64,000 nucleotides of DNA from Mesobacillus jeotgali (GCF_031759225.1 NZ_CP134494.1:3408501-3472500); one strand, 5' to 3'; shown: positions 9,800-22,074, counted from the stretch's first letter. Numbers and translations: made by a program. The notes: a model not told the origin generated them from the letters alone.

Positions 9800-10396
9800 T
9801 TAAATTACTTTTTCTATATGCTTTTTCTCATATTCTCTGATACTGTCTTCCAGCTGGAGGGTGAGTTCAATCTCATCCCAGCCATTCAGCAGCATATTAT
9901 ACCAGTATGGACTGATATCAAAATTCGCCTCAAATCCCTGATTGTCATAAACCCGCTTCTGTTCCAGCGATACATTCAGTTCATACTCCTGGCCGCTTGC
10001 TTTGTCCAGCAAATAGGATACCTCTTCCAATGGCAGTTCAATCGGCAGGATTCCGTTTTTCAGACAATTCTGTTTAAAAATATCAGCAAATGACGGAGCA
10101 ATCACAACCTTGAATCCGTAATCCAGTAAAGCCCATGGCGCGTGCTCCCTGGAAGAACCGCACCCAAAATTCTCATTCGCTGCTAAAATGGATGCACCTT
10201 CGTTATCTGGATGATTGAGTTCGAATTGTTCATTAAGCTCTCCGTTTGAATGATAGCGCCAGTCATAGAACAGGTACTGGCCAAAACCCGTTTTTTCGAC
10301 TTTCTTTAGGAATTGCTTTGGAATGATTTGATCCGTGTCCACATTAGTCCTGTCCATTGCAGCGACTTTTCCCTTTAGTTCTGTAAATCCGGACAT
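9800..10396 (-). CDS. leuD: 3-isopropylmalate dehydratase small subunit
   Basis: Swivelling subunit of isopropylmalate isomerase, which with LeuC converts 2- to 3-isopropylmalate in leucine synthesis. 198 residues, family length. Visible signature: NVDTDQIIPKQFLKK near the start and GCGSSREHAPWALLDYG (about 75-91). ATG behind AAAGGAGCCTGAA. It is unusually far from leuC: 261 bp holding a hairpin, a 21-bp array and a possible promoter. Confidence 0.97.
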   Translation of the reverse strand: MSGFTELKGKVAAMDRTNVDTDQIIPKQFLKKVEKTGFGQYLFYDWRYHSNGELNEQFELNHPDNEGASILAANENFGCGSSREHAPWALLDYGFKVVIAPSFADIFKQNCLKNGILPIELPLEEVSYLLDKASGQEYELNVSLEQKRVYDNQGFEANFDISPYWYNMLLNGWDEIELTLQLEDSIREYEKKHIEKVI

Positions 10397-10417
10397 TTCA
10401 GGCTCCTTTCATGGCAA

Positions 10418-10446
10418 AATATATTTTTCTAATACTAATTCAGTAA
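10418..10446 (-). promoter_or_regulatory. Possible sigma-A promoter for leuD
   Basis: On the minus strand TTACTG (10441-10446), 17 bp, TATATT (10418-10423), about 20 bp before the leuD start. Moderate match to consensus; it follows a hairpin, so leuD may be partly uncoupled from leuC. Confidence 0.4.
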
Positions 10447-10460
10447 TTTAGTAGTAAAAT

Positions 10461-10485
10461 GACCCGAAAGATACCGTTTCGGGTC
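10461..10485 (-). terminator. Hairpin between leuC and leuD
   Basis: Perfect 9-bp stem GACCCGAAA/TTTCGGGTC with a 7-nt loop. On the minus strand it runs into ATTTTACTACT, a poor T-tract, so it may be a partial terminator or an mRNA stabiliser or processing site rather than a full stop. Confidence 0.5.
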
Positions 10486-10541
10486 TGTTTTACCGCCTAA
10501 ATTTCTTGCTGGAAAAATTATTCTCTTATTCAATCAAGATA

Positions 10542-10632
10542 ATTGCACGAAATAATCCGTTATTTGCACGCTTAAGGCTATTAATTGCACGAATATCTAC
10601 ATTAATTGCACCATCCATCGTATTAATTGCAC
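10542..10632. repeat. Five-copy 21-bp iteron-like array
   Basis: TTGCAC occurs at 10543, 10564, 10585, 10606 and 10627, exactly 21 bp apart five times, mostly within TTAATTGCAC(GAA). The bases between vary. It lies between leuC and leuD. Confidence 0.9.
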
Positions 10633-10657
10633 AATTAGCCTAAATCTGGAAAAATCA

Positions 10658-12067
10658 CTAAACCGTCATGCCGGCCATTGACCTGACATCGACAAAATGT
10701 CCATGAAGAGCGGCAGCTGCAGCCATTGCCGGGCTGACTAAGTGGGTTCGTGCTCCGGCACCCTGTCTGCCTTCAAAATTGCGGTTTGAAGTGGATGCAC
10801 AATGCTCGCCAGCTGGTACAATGTCAGCGTTCATGCTCAGGCACATGCTGCAGCCGGATTCGCGCCATTCAAATCCTGCTTCAATAAAAACCTGGGCAAT
10901 GCCTTCTGCTTCTGCCTCCTTCTTTACCTGCTGGGAACCAGGTACCACTATCGCATTGACTCCAGGGGCAACCTTTTTCCCTTTAACCACCTCTGCTGCT
11001 GCCCTGAGATCCTCTATTCTTGAATTCGTGCAGGAACCGATAAAGACTTTGGTAACATTTATATCTGTAATCAACTGACCCTCCGTCAGCCCCATATATT
11101 CAAACGCTCTTTGTACGGACTTTCTTTCTGCCTCACTTGCACATTCAGCCAGGTAAGGCACTCTGTCGTTCACCGGCGCAGTCATTGATGGGTTGGTACC
11201 CCAGCTGACCATCGGCCCAATGGAATCGCCATCCACAGTGATGGTATGGTCATACTCAGCGTCATCATCAGAGCTGAGCTGCTGCCATTCAAGAATCTTA
11301 TCGAGAAAGTCGTCTCCCTGCTCAACATATTTCCTTCCATTTAAATAGGCGAAGGTTTTGTCATCAGGGGCGACGAGTGAAGCCTTGGCTCCACCTTCAA
11401 TCGACATATTGCAGATGGTCATCCTTTCTTCCATCGACATCTTCCTGATGGCCTCGCCGCAGAATTCAATGACATAACCAGTACCGAAATTGACTCCGTA
11501 CTTACTGATAATATATAAAATAAGATCCTTGGCGCTTACCCCCGGTGCAAGCGAGCCGGTAACCTCAACTTTCAGTGTCATCGGCTTCGTCTGCCAGAGC
11601 GTTTGAGTAGCCAGCACATGCTCAACCTCACTCGTACCAATTCCGAATGCCAGGGCTCCGAACGCTCCATGCGTCGAAGTGTGGCTGTCCCCGCATACAA
11701 TCGTCTTTCCAGGCTGAGTCAGCCCCAGTTCTGGCCCGATGACATGGACAATGCCCTGTTCAGGACTGTCAAGGTCGGCCAGGGTAATGCCGAATTCAAG
11801 GCAATTATTCCTTAAAGTATCCATCTGGGTTTTGGCAACAGGGTCATTGATCTCAAGACGGTTGACGGTCGGTACATTGTGGTCCATGGTCGCAAACGTC
11901 AAATCCGGCCGTCGAACAGACCTATTTTTCAGCCTCAGCCCCGAAAAAGCCTGCGGGGAGGTTACCTCATGAACAAGATGAAGGTCGATATACATCAGGT
12001 CTGGTTTTCCTTCTTCCCGGCGCACTACATGCTTCTCCCAAATTTTTTCGATGATCGTTTTCCCCAA
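10658..12067 (-). CDS. leuC: 3-isopropylmalate dehydratase large subunit
   Basis: Aconitase-family 4Fe-4S subunit working with LeuD. 469 residues, family length ~472. Cluster cysteines are visible in [11 protein letters not shown] (about 345-355) and in [10 protein letters not shown] (about 406-415); the [12 protein letters not shown] motif lies near 130. The start is TTG, set by AAAGGGGAGGG and by alignment with the MxxxTIIEKIW beginning of the family. 84 bp downstream of leuB in the same operon. Confidence 0.97.
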   Translation of the reverse strand: MGKTIIEKIWEKHVVRREEGKPDLMYIDLHLVHEVTSPQAFSGLRLKNRSVRRPDLTFATMDHNVPTVNRLEINDPVAKTQMDTLRNNCLEFGITLADLDSPEQGIVHVIGPELGLTQPGKTIVCGDSHTSTHGAFGALAFGIGTSEVEHVLATQTLWQTKPMTLKVEVTGSLAPGVSAKDLILYIISKYGVNFGTGYVIEFCGEAIRKMSMEERMTICNMSIEGGAKASLVAPDDKTFAYLNGRKYVEQGDDFLDKILEWQQLSSDDDAEYDHTITVDGDSIGPMVSWGTNPSMTAPVNDRVPYLAECASEAERKSVQRAFEYMGLTEGQLITDINVTKVFIGSCTNSRIEDLRAAAEVVKGKKVAPGVNAIVVPGSQQVKKEAEAEGIAQVFIEAGFEWRESGCSMCLSMNADIVPAGEHCASTSNRNFEGRQGAGARTHLVSPAMAAAAALHGHFVDVRSMAGMTV

Positions 12068-12151
12068 TAATACCCTCCCCTTTTTAAATGCATTTTTATT
12101 TAAAAGTATTGCCTGCTATATAGCATCGCTGTTTCCAGTGAGATTTTTTCA

Positions 12152-13264
12152 TCATGCGTAAGCACTCATGATATTCAGAATCGCTTCATTGTCCAGCAGT
12201 GCGGCTTTGATTTCTTCGACCATTCCTTCAGTTGTTAAAAATGGTGTGCCAAATACGGCAATGTCACGGGTTCTGCTGCCAGCGTCCAGCACCTGCTGTA
12301 CCGCATTCTCGATTGCTTCGGCTTCTTCTTCAAGACCGAAGGACAGCCGGAGCATCATCGCAGCTGACAGGATCATCGCGATTGGATTAGCGGCATTCAT
12401 ACCGGCGATATCCGGTGCAGAACCATGGATTGGCTCATACAGATATGGTCCTGTAAGCGAAACGCTGGCAGATGGCAGCATGCCTAGCGAGCCGGTCAGT
12501 ACGGATGCTTCATCGCTTAAAATATCACCAAACATATTCTCTGTGACCAGCACATCGAACTGGCGCGGATTCTTGATTAGCTGCATCGCGGCATTATCGA
12601 CGAGCATATGCTCAAGCTGGACAGCTGGAAAATCCTTTGCCACTTCTTCAGCTGTTTCGCGCCACATTCGGCTCGATTCCAGAACATTTGCTTTATCCAC
12701 AGAAGTGACCTTTCCTTTTCTCATCGCAGCTAGCTCAAATGCATAGCGGATGACTCTCTCCATCTCGTTTTTCTGGTAATACAGTGTATCTACAACAGAA
12801 GCCTCGCCTTTTTTGAAAGATCTTTCACTCGGTTTTCCGAAATAGAGTCCGCCGGTCAATTCCCTGACCACTACCATGTCAGCTCCTTCAACGACTTCCT
12901 TGCGCAGCGGCGAGATCCCGGAAATACTAGAGTAGTATTGAACCGGGCGGACATTTGCATAAAGCCCGAGCTCTTTCCGGATTTTCAACAGTCCTTTTTC
13001 AGGGCGAATATGACCAGGCATCACATCCCACTTAGGGCCGCCAACAGCGCCTAACAGAACCGCATCACTTCCCTTACAAAGATCCAGGGTATGCTCCGGG
13101 AGCGGGGTTCCAAATTCATCGATTGCTGCTCCGCCGATTTCCCCATAGGTGAAATGGAACTTATGGTTGAATAGCTCGGCAACTGCCTGGAGGATGGTAA
13201 CCGCCCCCCTGCTTACTTCTTTACCTACGCCATCTCCTGGCAGGATTGCGATCCTTTTTTCCAT
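12152..13264 (-). CDS. leuB: 3-isopropylmalate dehydrogenase
   Basis: NAD-dependent oxidative decarboxylation of 3-isopropylmalate to 2-oxoisocaproate. 370 residues. IAILPGDGVGKEV at the N-terminus, the substrate and metal motif NMFGDILSDEASVLTGSLGM around 243-262, and the NAD-site stretch EPIHGSAPDIAG around 277-288 are all intact. ATG start behind GAGGCGAATGTA. It sits between leuA (33 bp) and leuC (84 bp). Confidence 0.97.
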   Translation of the reverse strand: MEKRIAILPGDGVGKEVSRGAVTILQAVAELFNHKFHFTYGEIGGAAIDEFGTPLPEHTLDLCKGSDAVLLGAVGGPKWDVMPGHIRPEKGLLKIRKELGLYANVRPVQYYSSISGISPLRKEVVEGADMVVVRELTGGLYFGKPSERSFKKGEASVVDTLYYQKNEMERVIRYAFELAAMRKGKVTSVDKANVLESSRMWRETAEEVAKDFPAVQLEHMLVDNAAMQLIKNPRQFDVLVTENMFGDILSDEASVLTGSLGMLPSASVSLTGPYLYEPIHGSAPDIAGMNAANPIAMILSAAMMLRLSFGLEEEAEAIENAVQQVLDAGSRTRDIAVFGTPFLTTEGMVEEIKAALLDNEAILNIMSAYA

Positions 13265-13297
13265 TACATTCGCCTCCGAATTCTTAAATGTATTTTT

Positions 13298-15872
<2,575 letters not shown>

Positions 15873-15991
15873 TTAATTTATAGCTGCTTCTGATACATAG
15901 CCGCTTTGCTAATCAGTTTTGCAATGAAATTTCAAATTTTTTGAGAGTTAATACTAGGTTTGAGAAATCCCAAGTTTACCGAAGTGTTCCA

Positions 15992-16507
15992 TCATACAAA
16001 GGAAAACGATTTTTGCTGGCCGGTTCGCTGGTTCCCCCTTGGGAATGCTGTCGTTCCAGTACGAGCCAGCTCTCTGATTCCATATGGTTTAATCAAATCA
16101 ATAAATGCTTCGATTTTTTCCGTTTCACCTGTCAATTGGATGATGATGCTATCCTTGCTGACATCAATCACCGAGGCCCGGAATGGTTCAATGATCGAAT
16201 AGATCTCTGCTCGATTGTGCGGCAGGACGGGCACCTTCATGAGAACGAGTTCTCGGGCGACAATCGCCTGGTCGCTGATATCCGCCACCTTTAGGACATC
16301 AATCTGTTTATTGAGCTGTTTCGTGATTTGTTCGACCATTCCGTCATTCTCCACATGGACAACACAGGTAATGCGCGAGACTCCCTCTTGTTCGGTAAGG
16401 CCAACCGATATGCTCTCAATATTGTAGTTCCTCTTAGAAAATAGATTCGTAATCCTATTAAGTACTCCTGGCCGGTTCAACACCGTCATTGTTATGATTC
16501 TTTTCAT
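15992..16507 (-). CDS. ilvN: Acetolactate synthase small (regulatory) subunit
   Basis: Regulatory partner of IlvB; binds valine through its ACT domain (about 3-77; begins [18 protein letters not shown]). 171 residues, family length. The second half is the ALS_ss_C domain. Its ATG overlaps the ilvB stop (ATGA), typical of translational coupling for a stoichiometric complex. B. subtilis workers call this gene ilvH. Confidence 0.96.
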   Translation of the reverse strand: MKRIITMTVLNRPGVLNRITNLFSKRNYNIESISVGLTEQEGVSRITCVVHVENDGMVEQITKQLNKQIDVLKVADISDQAIVARELVLMKVPVLPHNRAEIYSIIEPFRASVIDVSKDSIIIQLTGETEKIEAFIDLIKPYGIRELARTGTTAFPRGNQRTGQQKSFSFV

Positions 16508-18213
16508 TTCTTCACTCCCACCATTTCGTGGATTCCTTTCCCGGGTGCGATCATCGGGTAGACATTTTCAGCTCCATCCACCCTAAAATCGAGCAGCACC
16601 GGTTCTTTATCATGAAGGACCTTATCCAGGATCGAGTGCGCTTCTGCTTCGGTGTGGATTTCAAACCCTTTGATTCCGTAGGCTTCGGCCAGTTTTACAA
16701 AAGATGGCTGTACCGGATTTTTACTATGTGAATATCTTTCTTTATAAAAAATTTCCTGCCACTGCCTAACCATCCCGAGCGCCTTGTTATTGAATATCGC
16801 TATTTTGATAGGAAGCTGAAATTCAGCGATGACCGCGAGCTCCTGTGTTGACATTTGGAAGCCGCCATCTCCCAGCACGGCTACAACACAGGCTTTCGGG
16901 TCTGCCAGCTGTGCGCCGATACTGGCAGGGAGGCCGAACCCCATTGTCCCGAGCCCTCCTGATGTCACCCATCGATCTGAATGCTGAAGTTGATAATATT
17001 GGGCCGCCCACATCTGATGCTGGCCGACATCGGTCACGACAATCGCTTCACCCTCCGTTTTTTCGTAAAGGAGTTCCATCACCTTTTGAGGTTTAAGTAT
17101 TTCGCTGTTTTCGTAATGATAAGGAAAATCCTTTTTCCAGGCTGACAGCGTTTCTGCCCAATCTTCCTGTTCAGGCGGATTGCCTTCGAGAACTAGTAAC
17201 TGTCTTAACGCCTCTCCTGCATCGCCGACGACCGGAATTTGCGTTGGCACATTTTTACCGATTTCAGCCGGGTCGATATCAATATGGGCAACAGCAGCTT
17301 TTGGAGCGAAATGCTCCAGGTTTCCAGTCAAGCGATCATCGAATCTGGCTCCGATATTGATCAGCAGGTCACAATGATAAAGCGCCATATTGGCTGTATA
17401 GCAGCCATGCATCCCCGCCATTCCAAGGAACAGTTCATGGTTGGCCGGGAAGCCTCCCAACCCCAATAGTGTGTGGACAACATGTAGGTTTTGCTGCTCT
17501 GCATATTCTTTTAAAAGATTCGAAGCCTTTGCGTGGAGGACACCTGCCCCTGCGAGAATGACCGGCCGTTTTGCCCTGCTTACTGCTTCGGATAGTTTTC
17601 TTACCTGAAGGAAATTCGGCTCTGTCGTCGGCTGGTAACCTGGAAGGTGGATCTCCTCCTCAGCTGGTACAGCCGCTACACCCGCTGCAAGGTCTTTAGG
17701 AAAATCGATGACGACAGGACCAGGTCTTCCGCTTGTCGCGATATAAAATGCTTCCTTTATAATCCGCGGAATGTCTTTTATATCCCTTACTTGATAGTTG
17801 TACTTTGTTATTGGTGTGGTAATCCCCAGGATGTCTGCTTCCTGGAAGGCATCTGTACCAATTACCCCTGTCGCAACCTGGCCAGTGAAGACGACCAGCG
17901 GCAAGGAGTCCATCATCGCATCAGCAATGCCGGTGATGATATTGGTCGCTCCCGGTCCAGAAGTTGCGATCACCACGCCCGGTTTTCCGCTGACTCTCGC
18001 ATATCCTTCCGCTGCATGGATCCCTCCCTGTTCATGCCGTGGCAGCACATGAAGAATCTTAGAATCATAGAGTTTGTCGTAAATCGGCAGGACCGCTCCT
18101 CCTGGGTAGCCGAAAATGACTTCGACGTTTTCCTTTTCCAGAGCCTGAATCAGCAAATCTGCACCGCTAACCTCTTTCAATTTCGCCTTTGTTTCCTTCA
18201 AGGCAGCTTCCAT
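16504..18213 (-). CDS. ilvB: Acetolactate synthase large (catalytic) subunit
   Basis: ThDP- and FAD-dependent enzyme that condenses pyruvate with pyruvate or 2-oxobutyrate, the committed step of branched-chain synthesis. 569 residues. Visible: catalytic-Glu region [13 protein letters not shown] (about 34-46), the central FAD-binding region, and the ThDP motif [12 protein letters not shown]...[12 protein letters not shown] (about 440-475). ATG behind GGGAGGTTCGATAA. First gene after the Leu T-box leader, so it and the genes downstream are controlled by uncharged tRNA-Leu. Confidence 0.97.
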   Translation of the reverse strand: MEAALKETKAKLKEVSGADLLIQALEKENVEVIFGYPGGAVLPIYDKLYDSKILHVLPRHEQGGIHAAEGYARVSGKPGVVIATSGPGATNIITGIADAMMDSLPLVVFTGQVATGVIGTDAFQEADILGITTPITKYNYQVRDIKDIPRIIKEAFYIATSGRPGPVVIDFPKDLAAGVAAVPAEEEIHLPGYQPTTEPNFLQVRKLSEAVSRAKRPVILAGAGVLHAKASNLLKEYAEQQNLHVVHTLLGLGGFPANHELFLGMAGMHGCYTANMALYHCDLLINIGARFDDRLTGNLEHFAPKAAVAHIDIDPAEIGKNVPTQIPVVGDAGEALRQLLVLEGNPPEQEDWAETLSAWKKDFPYHYENSEILKPQKVMELLYEKTEGEAIVVTDVGQHQMWAAQYYQLQHSDRWVTSGGLGTMGFGLPASIGAQLADPKACVVAVLGDGGFQMSTQELAVIAEFQLPIKIAIFNNKALGMVRQWQEIFYKERYSHSKNPVQPSFVKLAEAYGIKGFEIHTEAEAHSILDKVLHDKEPVLLDFRVDGAENVYPMIAPGKGIHEMVGVKK

Positions 18214-18253
18214 TTATCGAACCTCCCACTGTGTACTCACTTGATTTTTACAA

Positions 18254-18560
18254 AATAAAAAAGCCCATCCATCTCCATATGCCTAAGGTTGCCCTAGACA
18301 AAGGGATGGAATAGGCTTTATCTCCTTGTTCCACGGTACCACCCTTCTTCACGCATAATGCGTGCGCTCGTGACAGCCTCAGCTGCCGGTTTTGATAACA
18401 AGTGCCAAGCACTCGACCAGTTTTACTAGGATTCCTTTCAAACTGGCGCTCCAAGGTGAGTTCACTTATTGCGGCATCACCGGCTTCCAGCTACCCCGGC
18501 TCTCTGTGCATGCTGATCGCAATAAATTACTTGTCCCTGTCCTCGCTTTATCCTTATTCA
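18254..18560 (-). ncRNA. T-box leader, leucine specifier (ilvB operon)
   Basis: The T-box sequence GAAGGGTGGTACCGTGG lies at 18331-18347 (minus strand). Upstream are Stem I landmarks: the GGACAAGTA bulge region, the distal GAGAGCCGGGGT part, and the specifier loop AGTGAA-CTC-ACCTTGG, with CTC (Leu) at 18458-18460. The terminator is the imperfect AAAGCCTATTCCATC / GATGGATGGGCTT stem followed by TTTTTTATTTT (18254-18322). It sits between ilvE and ilvB, so it acts as an internal attenuator. When tRNA-Leu is uncharged, the antiterminator forms and ilvB-leuD are transcribed (family knowledge). Confidence 0.95.
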
Positions 18561-18585
18561 ATTATTGGGTTTGGCTTTTCGATTA

Positions 18586-19488
18586 TTAACTGACCTGATG
18601 CGCTTTTTCCGAATAAACCTGAATTCCGTCTGCCACTACTTTCGCCCTGAACTCACGCAGGATATTCTGCGTATGCTCTCCTGGTACTCCATCGCCGATG
18701 ACCCTTCCATCCACTTTGACGACCGCGATCACTTCTGCTGCCGTCCCTGTAAGGAATACCTCGTCGGCTGTGTATACATCATGGCGGGTAAATGGTTCCT
18801 CCTTCACCTCGTACCCAAGGTCTTTAGCAATGTCGATAACTGCATTCCTGGTGATTCCTTCTAAAGCACCTACATAACCTGGCGGTGTGAGGAATGTATT
18901 GCCTCTCACGATAAAAATATTATCAGCGGAGCCTTCTGCAACATATCCCTGATCATTCAGCATAAGTGCTTCACTTACATTTGCCAGATGAGCTTCGATT
19001 TTTACAAGAACATTATTTAAATAGTTCAGCGATTTCACTTTCGGGCTCAATACATCTGGCCGATTTCTTCTTGTCGCGACTGTTACGATTTCCAAACCTC
19101 GGTCATACAGCTCCTTCGGGAAAATAGCCAGTGGCTCTACGATGACGACCACATTCGCGTTCGGGCACTTGAAAGGATCAAGCCCTAGGTCCCCGACACC
19201 CCTGGAAACAACAATCCGGATATAAGCATCTCTCAATTGATTCCGTTGCACCGTCTCAACAACCAGGCCGGTGAACTCCTCTTTGGAGTGTGGCATATTC
19301 AGCATGATGGACTTAGCTGACCGGTAAAGTCGGTCCATATGTTCTTCCATCCTGAAAATATTGCCGCTGTATACCCGTATCCCTTCAAAAATACCGTCTC
19401 CGTATAGAAATCCATGATCATATACTGAAACTTTAGCATTTTCCTTGGTGACGAATTCCCCGTTTAAGTAAATCCATTGATCGGGCAC
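18586..19488 (-). CDS. ilvE: Branched-chain amino acid aminotransferase
   Basis: PLP fold-type IV transaminase, last step of Leu/Ile/Val synthesis. 300 residues. Visible: YDHGFLYGDGIFEGIRVY near residue 22, the PLP-lysine region SPKVKSLNYLNNV near 150, and EGSADNIFIV near 189. Start GTG 19488 (MPDQWIYLNGEF) because AAAGGAG lies 8 nt before it; the GTG 9 bp upstream overlaps the Shine-Dalgarno itself. It precedes the T-box, so its own mRNA escapes leucine-tRNA control but probably feeds the operon. D-amino acid aminotransferase is the nearest alternative; context favours IlvE. Confidence 0.93.
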   Translation of the reverse strand: MPDQWIYLNGEFVTKENAKVSVYDHGFLYGDGIFEGIRVYSGNIFRMEEHMDRLYRSAKSIMLNMPHSKEEFTGLVVETVQRNQLRDAYIRIVVSRGVGDLGLDPFKCPNANVVVIVEPLAIFPKELYDRGLEIVTVATRRNRPDVLSPKVKSLNYLNNVLVKIEAHLANVSEALMLNDQGYVAEGSADNIFIVRGNTFLTPPGYVGALEGITRNAVIDIAKDLGYEVKEEPFTRHDVYTADEVFLTGTAAEVIAVVKVDGRVIGDGVPGEHTQNILREFRAKVVADGIQVYSEKAHQVS

Positions 19489-19630
19489 AATAAACACTCC
19501 TTTAACAAATAGACGCTTTAAATTATTAAATTCATAGGTTAAAAAAATACAGTTTTACATTATCCAAAAATAAATATAAAACTATGACTCACTTTCGATG
19601 CATTCAACTTGTTTTTTTTATTTGAGGATT

Positions 19631-19659
19631 ATCTTACGCCCAATTCAAACCCTCGTCAA
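19631..19659 (-). promoter_or_regulatory. Sigma-A promoter of ilvE (and likely the ilv-leu operon)
   Basis: TTGACG at 19654-19659, 17-bp spacer, TAAGAT at 19631-19636 on the minus strand, giving a leader of about 130 nt before ilvE. I see no equally good promoter between ilvE and the T-box. Confidence 0.8.
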
Positions 19660-19672
19660 CACCCTTTTTCTA

Positions 19673-19687
19673 AATTATTTGATAATT
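19673..19687 (-). promoter_or_regulatory. CodY-like box upstream of ilvE promoter
   Basis: AATTATTTGATAATT against the CodY consensus AATTTTCWGAAAATT: 12 of 15, and a perfect palindrome of its own. It lies 14 bp upstream of the -35. CodY represses ilv-leu genes in B. subtilis (known). Confidence 0.55.
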
Positions 19688-19812
19688 TAGATTAGTTAGT
19701 TAATTTGTATCCGCTTACATTGTTGATATATTCACATTTACAAAAAATCAAATTTTTTATTCAGCCCGAGTATTTTGTCTGCCGTTCCCGAGAGTAGGCA
19801 CTACTTTTAGGC

Positions 19813-19842
19813 ATAAAAAAAAACTCACCCAAAAGGTGAGTT
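19813..19842 (-). terminator. Terminator after tRNA-Arg
   Basis: 8-bp stem AACTCACC/GGTGAGTT, loop CAAAA, then nine T on the minus strand. Confidence 0.92.
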
Positions 19843-19862
19843 AAAGTATGTAGTTTAGATGG

Positions 19863-19936
19863 CGTCCCAGGAGAGATTCGAACTCCCGACCGTACGCTTA
19901 GAAGGCGTATGCTCTATCCGGCTGAGCTACTGGGAC
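19863..19936 (-). tRNA. tRNA-Arg (anticodon UCU)
   Basis: Complete cloverleaf on the minus strand: acceptor GTCCCAG/CTGGGAC with discriminator G, D-arm GCTCAGCCGGATAGAGC, anticodon stem TACGC/GCGTA around loop CTTCTAA (anticodon TCT), and T-loop GTTCGAATC. 74 nt; CCA is not encoded. Single gene between ysnB and ilvE, followed by a terminator. Confidence 0.97.
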
Positions 19937-20058
19937 TTGGTTGTTTTTTAAAGACAAGATTTATTATATTAGCCAAATAACTAAATGTCAATAAAAAATC
20001 AAAAACTTTTTTCCGAGGGAAACCTGCTGGCTCCCCTCAGAAAAACATTATAGTAGTT

Positions 20059-20583
20059 TTAATTTGTTTTGTGAAGTGAAAACTCTTGCTTCAGCTCAGA
20101 AATCTCACCATTTCCAAAGTCATAGATCCGCAATACTGCTTTACCATTTTCCAGCTCGAGGATGGCATAACTCTTTTCAGTCCTGCCTCGTGGAAGCCTG
20201 ATGCTTCCAGGATTGATGAACAGTACATCATCCACCATTTCTGCTCCCAGCAAATGAGAATGTCCAAAGCAGACGATATCAGCCTGCAGTTCTTTTGCCT
20301 TATAGTACAAGTTTACGAGTGTAGACTTTACAGAGTAAAGATGCCCATGTGTCACGAAAATTCTAACGCCATTTATCACATGCATCTCTTCATCAGGAAA
20401 ATGGCCATAAAAGTCGCAATTTCCCTTCACCGAGCTGAAATTCACAATCGCAGCATCGCTTTCCGAAAGCTCTGAGTCTCCGCAGTGTATCATTAAGTCC
20501 ACATCATTCCCGTGCAGCTTTTCAATTCCCTCAAGCACCTCAGTTGAGCCGTGGCTGTCACTGACAATCAGCACCCTACTCAT
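20059..20583 (-). CDS. ysnB: YfcE/MJ0936-family metallophosphoesterase YsnB
   Basis: Calcineurin-like phosphodiesterase, about 174 residues. Metal ligands are visible in SDSHGS (N-terminus), HCGDSE (about 33-38), GNCD (about 54), THGH (about 79) and GHSHLLG (about 105); [13 protein letters not shown] is the family tail motif. The cellular substrate is unknown. Start ATG 20583 ([12 protein letters not shown]) behind GAGGAACGCC; the frame extends 16 codons further upstream but those lie inside ysnA. It overlaps ysnA by 8 bp in an rph-ysnA-ysnB operon like that of B. subtilis. Confidence 0.9.
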   Translation of the reverse strand: MSRVLIVSDSHGSTEVLEGIEKLHGNDVDLMIHCGDSELSESDAAIVNFSSVKGNCDFYGHFPDEEMHVINGVRIFVTHGHLYSVKSTLVNLYYKAKELQADIVCFGHSHLLGAEMVDDVLFINPGSIRLPRGRTEKSYAILELENGKAVLRIYDFGNGEISELKQEFSLHKTN

Positions 20584-21181
20584 GGCGTTCCTCACGCTCT
20601 TTAAGGAGCTCATCCAGCTTCCTGATCGCATTGGCCCGGTGGCTGATCTTATTTTTTTCGTCTGAAGCCAATTCAGCCATCGATTTCCCTTTCGTTTCTA
20701 CTAAGAAAATGGGATCATAGCCAAAACCATTGGAACCGCGTCTCTCCTCAAGGATCCTTCCTTCACACGTCCCGAATACAGTCAATGTCTCCTTGCCAGG
20801 CTCTGCCATCGCGAGAGCACAGCAGAATCTTGCAGTTCGCTCGCTTTCCGGGACACCCTGAAGTTCATCGAGAACTTTGTCGATATTGTTTTCATCATTT
20901 TTTTCAGGACCTGCGTATCGTGCCGAATACACACCCGGCCGGCCATCTAATGCATCAATTTCAAGCCCGGAGTCATCCGCGATCACTCTCACACCAAGGG
21001 TATTAGCAATCGTCTCAGCTTTTAAGATGGCGTTCTCCTCAAAAGTTGAACCTGTTTCTTCCACATCTTCAAGCTCTGGATAATCGAGCAAAGTTTTCAC
21101 GGCAAAGCCTTTTGGCAAAAAAAGTTTCTCGAACTCCTTAGCTTTTCCGCTATTTTTTGTTGCAATTATGACTGATTCCAT
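20576..21181 (-). CDS. ysnA: XTP/dITP diphosphatase (RdgB/HAM1 family)
   Basis: House-cleaning enzyme that removes dITP, XTP and ITP. 201 residues. Family motifs: [17 protein letters not shown] at the start, [13 protein letters not shown] near 40, [24 protein letters not shown] near 66-86, and [14 protein letters not shown] near 175. Start ATG 21181 behind AGGAGAGATCTCAAA, 13 bp after the rph stop. Co-transcribed with rph and ysnB. Confidence 0.93.
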   Translation of the reverse strand: MESVIIATKNSGKAKEFEKLFLPKGFAVKTLLDYPELEDVEETGSTFEENAILKAETIANTLGVRVIADDSGLEIDALDGRPGVYSARYAGPEKNDENNIDKVLDELQGVPESERTARFCCALAMAEPGKETLTVFGTCEGRILEERRGSNGFGYDPIFLVETKGKSMAELASDEKNKISHRANAIRKLDELLKEREERHE

Positions 21182-21194
21182 TTTGAGATCTCTC

Positions 21195-21950
21195 CTATCT
21201 CCGTTTTCCGCCCTCAATTTTGGCAGTCAATTCTTCTCCCAGAGCTTCCTTTTGTTTTTCGAAAAGTTCTGAGATACCATCTTGTGCAGCCTTTAAAAGA
21301 TCCTGCAGCTGGCTGTATGAAAAAGTCGCTTCTTCCCCAGTACCCTGCAGCTCAACGAATTCTCCATTGCCGGTCATGACAACATTCATATCGACATGGG
21401 CAGCAGAATCCTCGACATAATTCAAATCTACCACAGCCTCTCCGTTCTCCAAAACGCCAACACTTGTGGCAGCTAGGAAGTCTGTCACAGGATATCCAGA
21501 AAGCCTCTTTTGCTTGCTCAGCTTCTCAAGAGCCATAGCCATCGCAACAAAAGCTCCTGTAATGGAAGCAGTACGAGTGCCCCCGTCTGCCTGGATGACA
21601 TCACAATCGATCCAAACAGTACGCTCGCCAATCGCCTCAAGATTTACGACTGCGCGCAGCGCCCTTCCAATCAAACGCTGGATTTCCATCGTTCTTCCGG
21701 AAATCTTGCCTTTTGCCGCCTCACGAATGTTCCTCTGTTCTGTAGCACGCGGGAGCATCGAGTATTCCGCCGTAATCCATCCTTTACCCTCGCCGCGCAT
21801 GAAATGTGGAACACGGTCCTCTATGCTCGCAGTACAAATCACTTTCGTATCTCCCACAGAAATTAGTACTGATCCTTCTGGATGTTTCAGATAATCCGTT
21901 TCAATATGTATTGGTCTTAATTGCAATGGTTCACGCCCATCAAATCGCAT
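21195..21950 (-). CDS. rph: Ribonuclease PH
   Basis: Phosphorolytic 3'-5' exoribonuclease that trims tRNA 3' ends. 251 residues. [14 protein letters not shown] start; basic RNA-binding stretch [20 protein letters not shown] (about 69-88); phosphate-site region [21 protein letters not shown]. Start ATG 21950 behind AAGGAGGACACTTATA; an in-frame start seven codons earlier overlaps the ribosome binding site. It stands 124 bp after gerM, with two hairpins between. Confidence 0.96.
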   Translation of the reverse strand: MRFDGREPLQLRPIHIETDYLKHPEGSVLISVGDTKVICTASIEDRVPHFMRGEGKGWITAEYSMLPRATEQRNIREAAKGKISGRTMEIQRLIGRALRAVVNLEAIGERTVWIDCDVIQADGGTRTASITGAFVAMAMALEKLSKQKRLSGYPVTDFLAATSVGVLENGEAVVDLNYVEDSAAHVDMNVVMTGNGEFVELQGTGEEATFSYSQLQDLLKAAQDGISELFEKQKEALGEELTAKIEGGKRR

Positions 21951-21975
21951 TATAAGTGTCCTCCTTAGCATGATA

Positions 21976-22038
21976 AAAGGCAGGCAGCCTGCCTTTGAAC
22001 CACAATATAAATAAGAGGCAGGAAATACGCCTGCCTCT
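21976..22038 (-). terminator. Two tandem hairpins between gerM and rph
   Basis: AAAGGCAGG/CCTGCCTTT (21976-21996, CAG loop) and AGAGGCAGG/CCTGCCTCT (22014-22038, 7-nt loop). The second, just past the gerM stop, runs into TTATTTATATT on the minus strand and looks like the gerM terminator; the first has no clean T-run. The shared GGCAGG/CCTGCC arms can also pair across the two hairpins. Confidence 0.65.
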
Positions 22039-22074
22039 TTGGATGTCTTTAATTAGTATATCAAAATCCGGCTA

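Noticed and set aside
9476..10093. 205-codon plus-strand frame
   Set aside because: Antisense to ysoA and leuD and crosses the leuD terminator; no ribosome binding site.
15935..15949. CodY box between ilvN and ilvC
   Set aside because: AATTTTTTGAGAGTT has three mismatches, is not palindromic, and sits mid-operon without a clear promoter; too weak to list.
17647..18258. 203-codon plus-strand frame
   Set aside because: Fully antisense to ilvB, whose catalytic motifs are intact; shadow of high-quality coding sequence.
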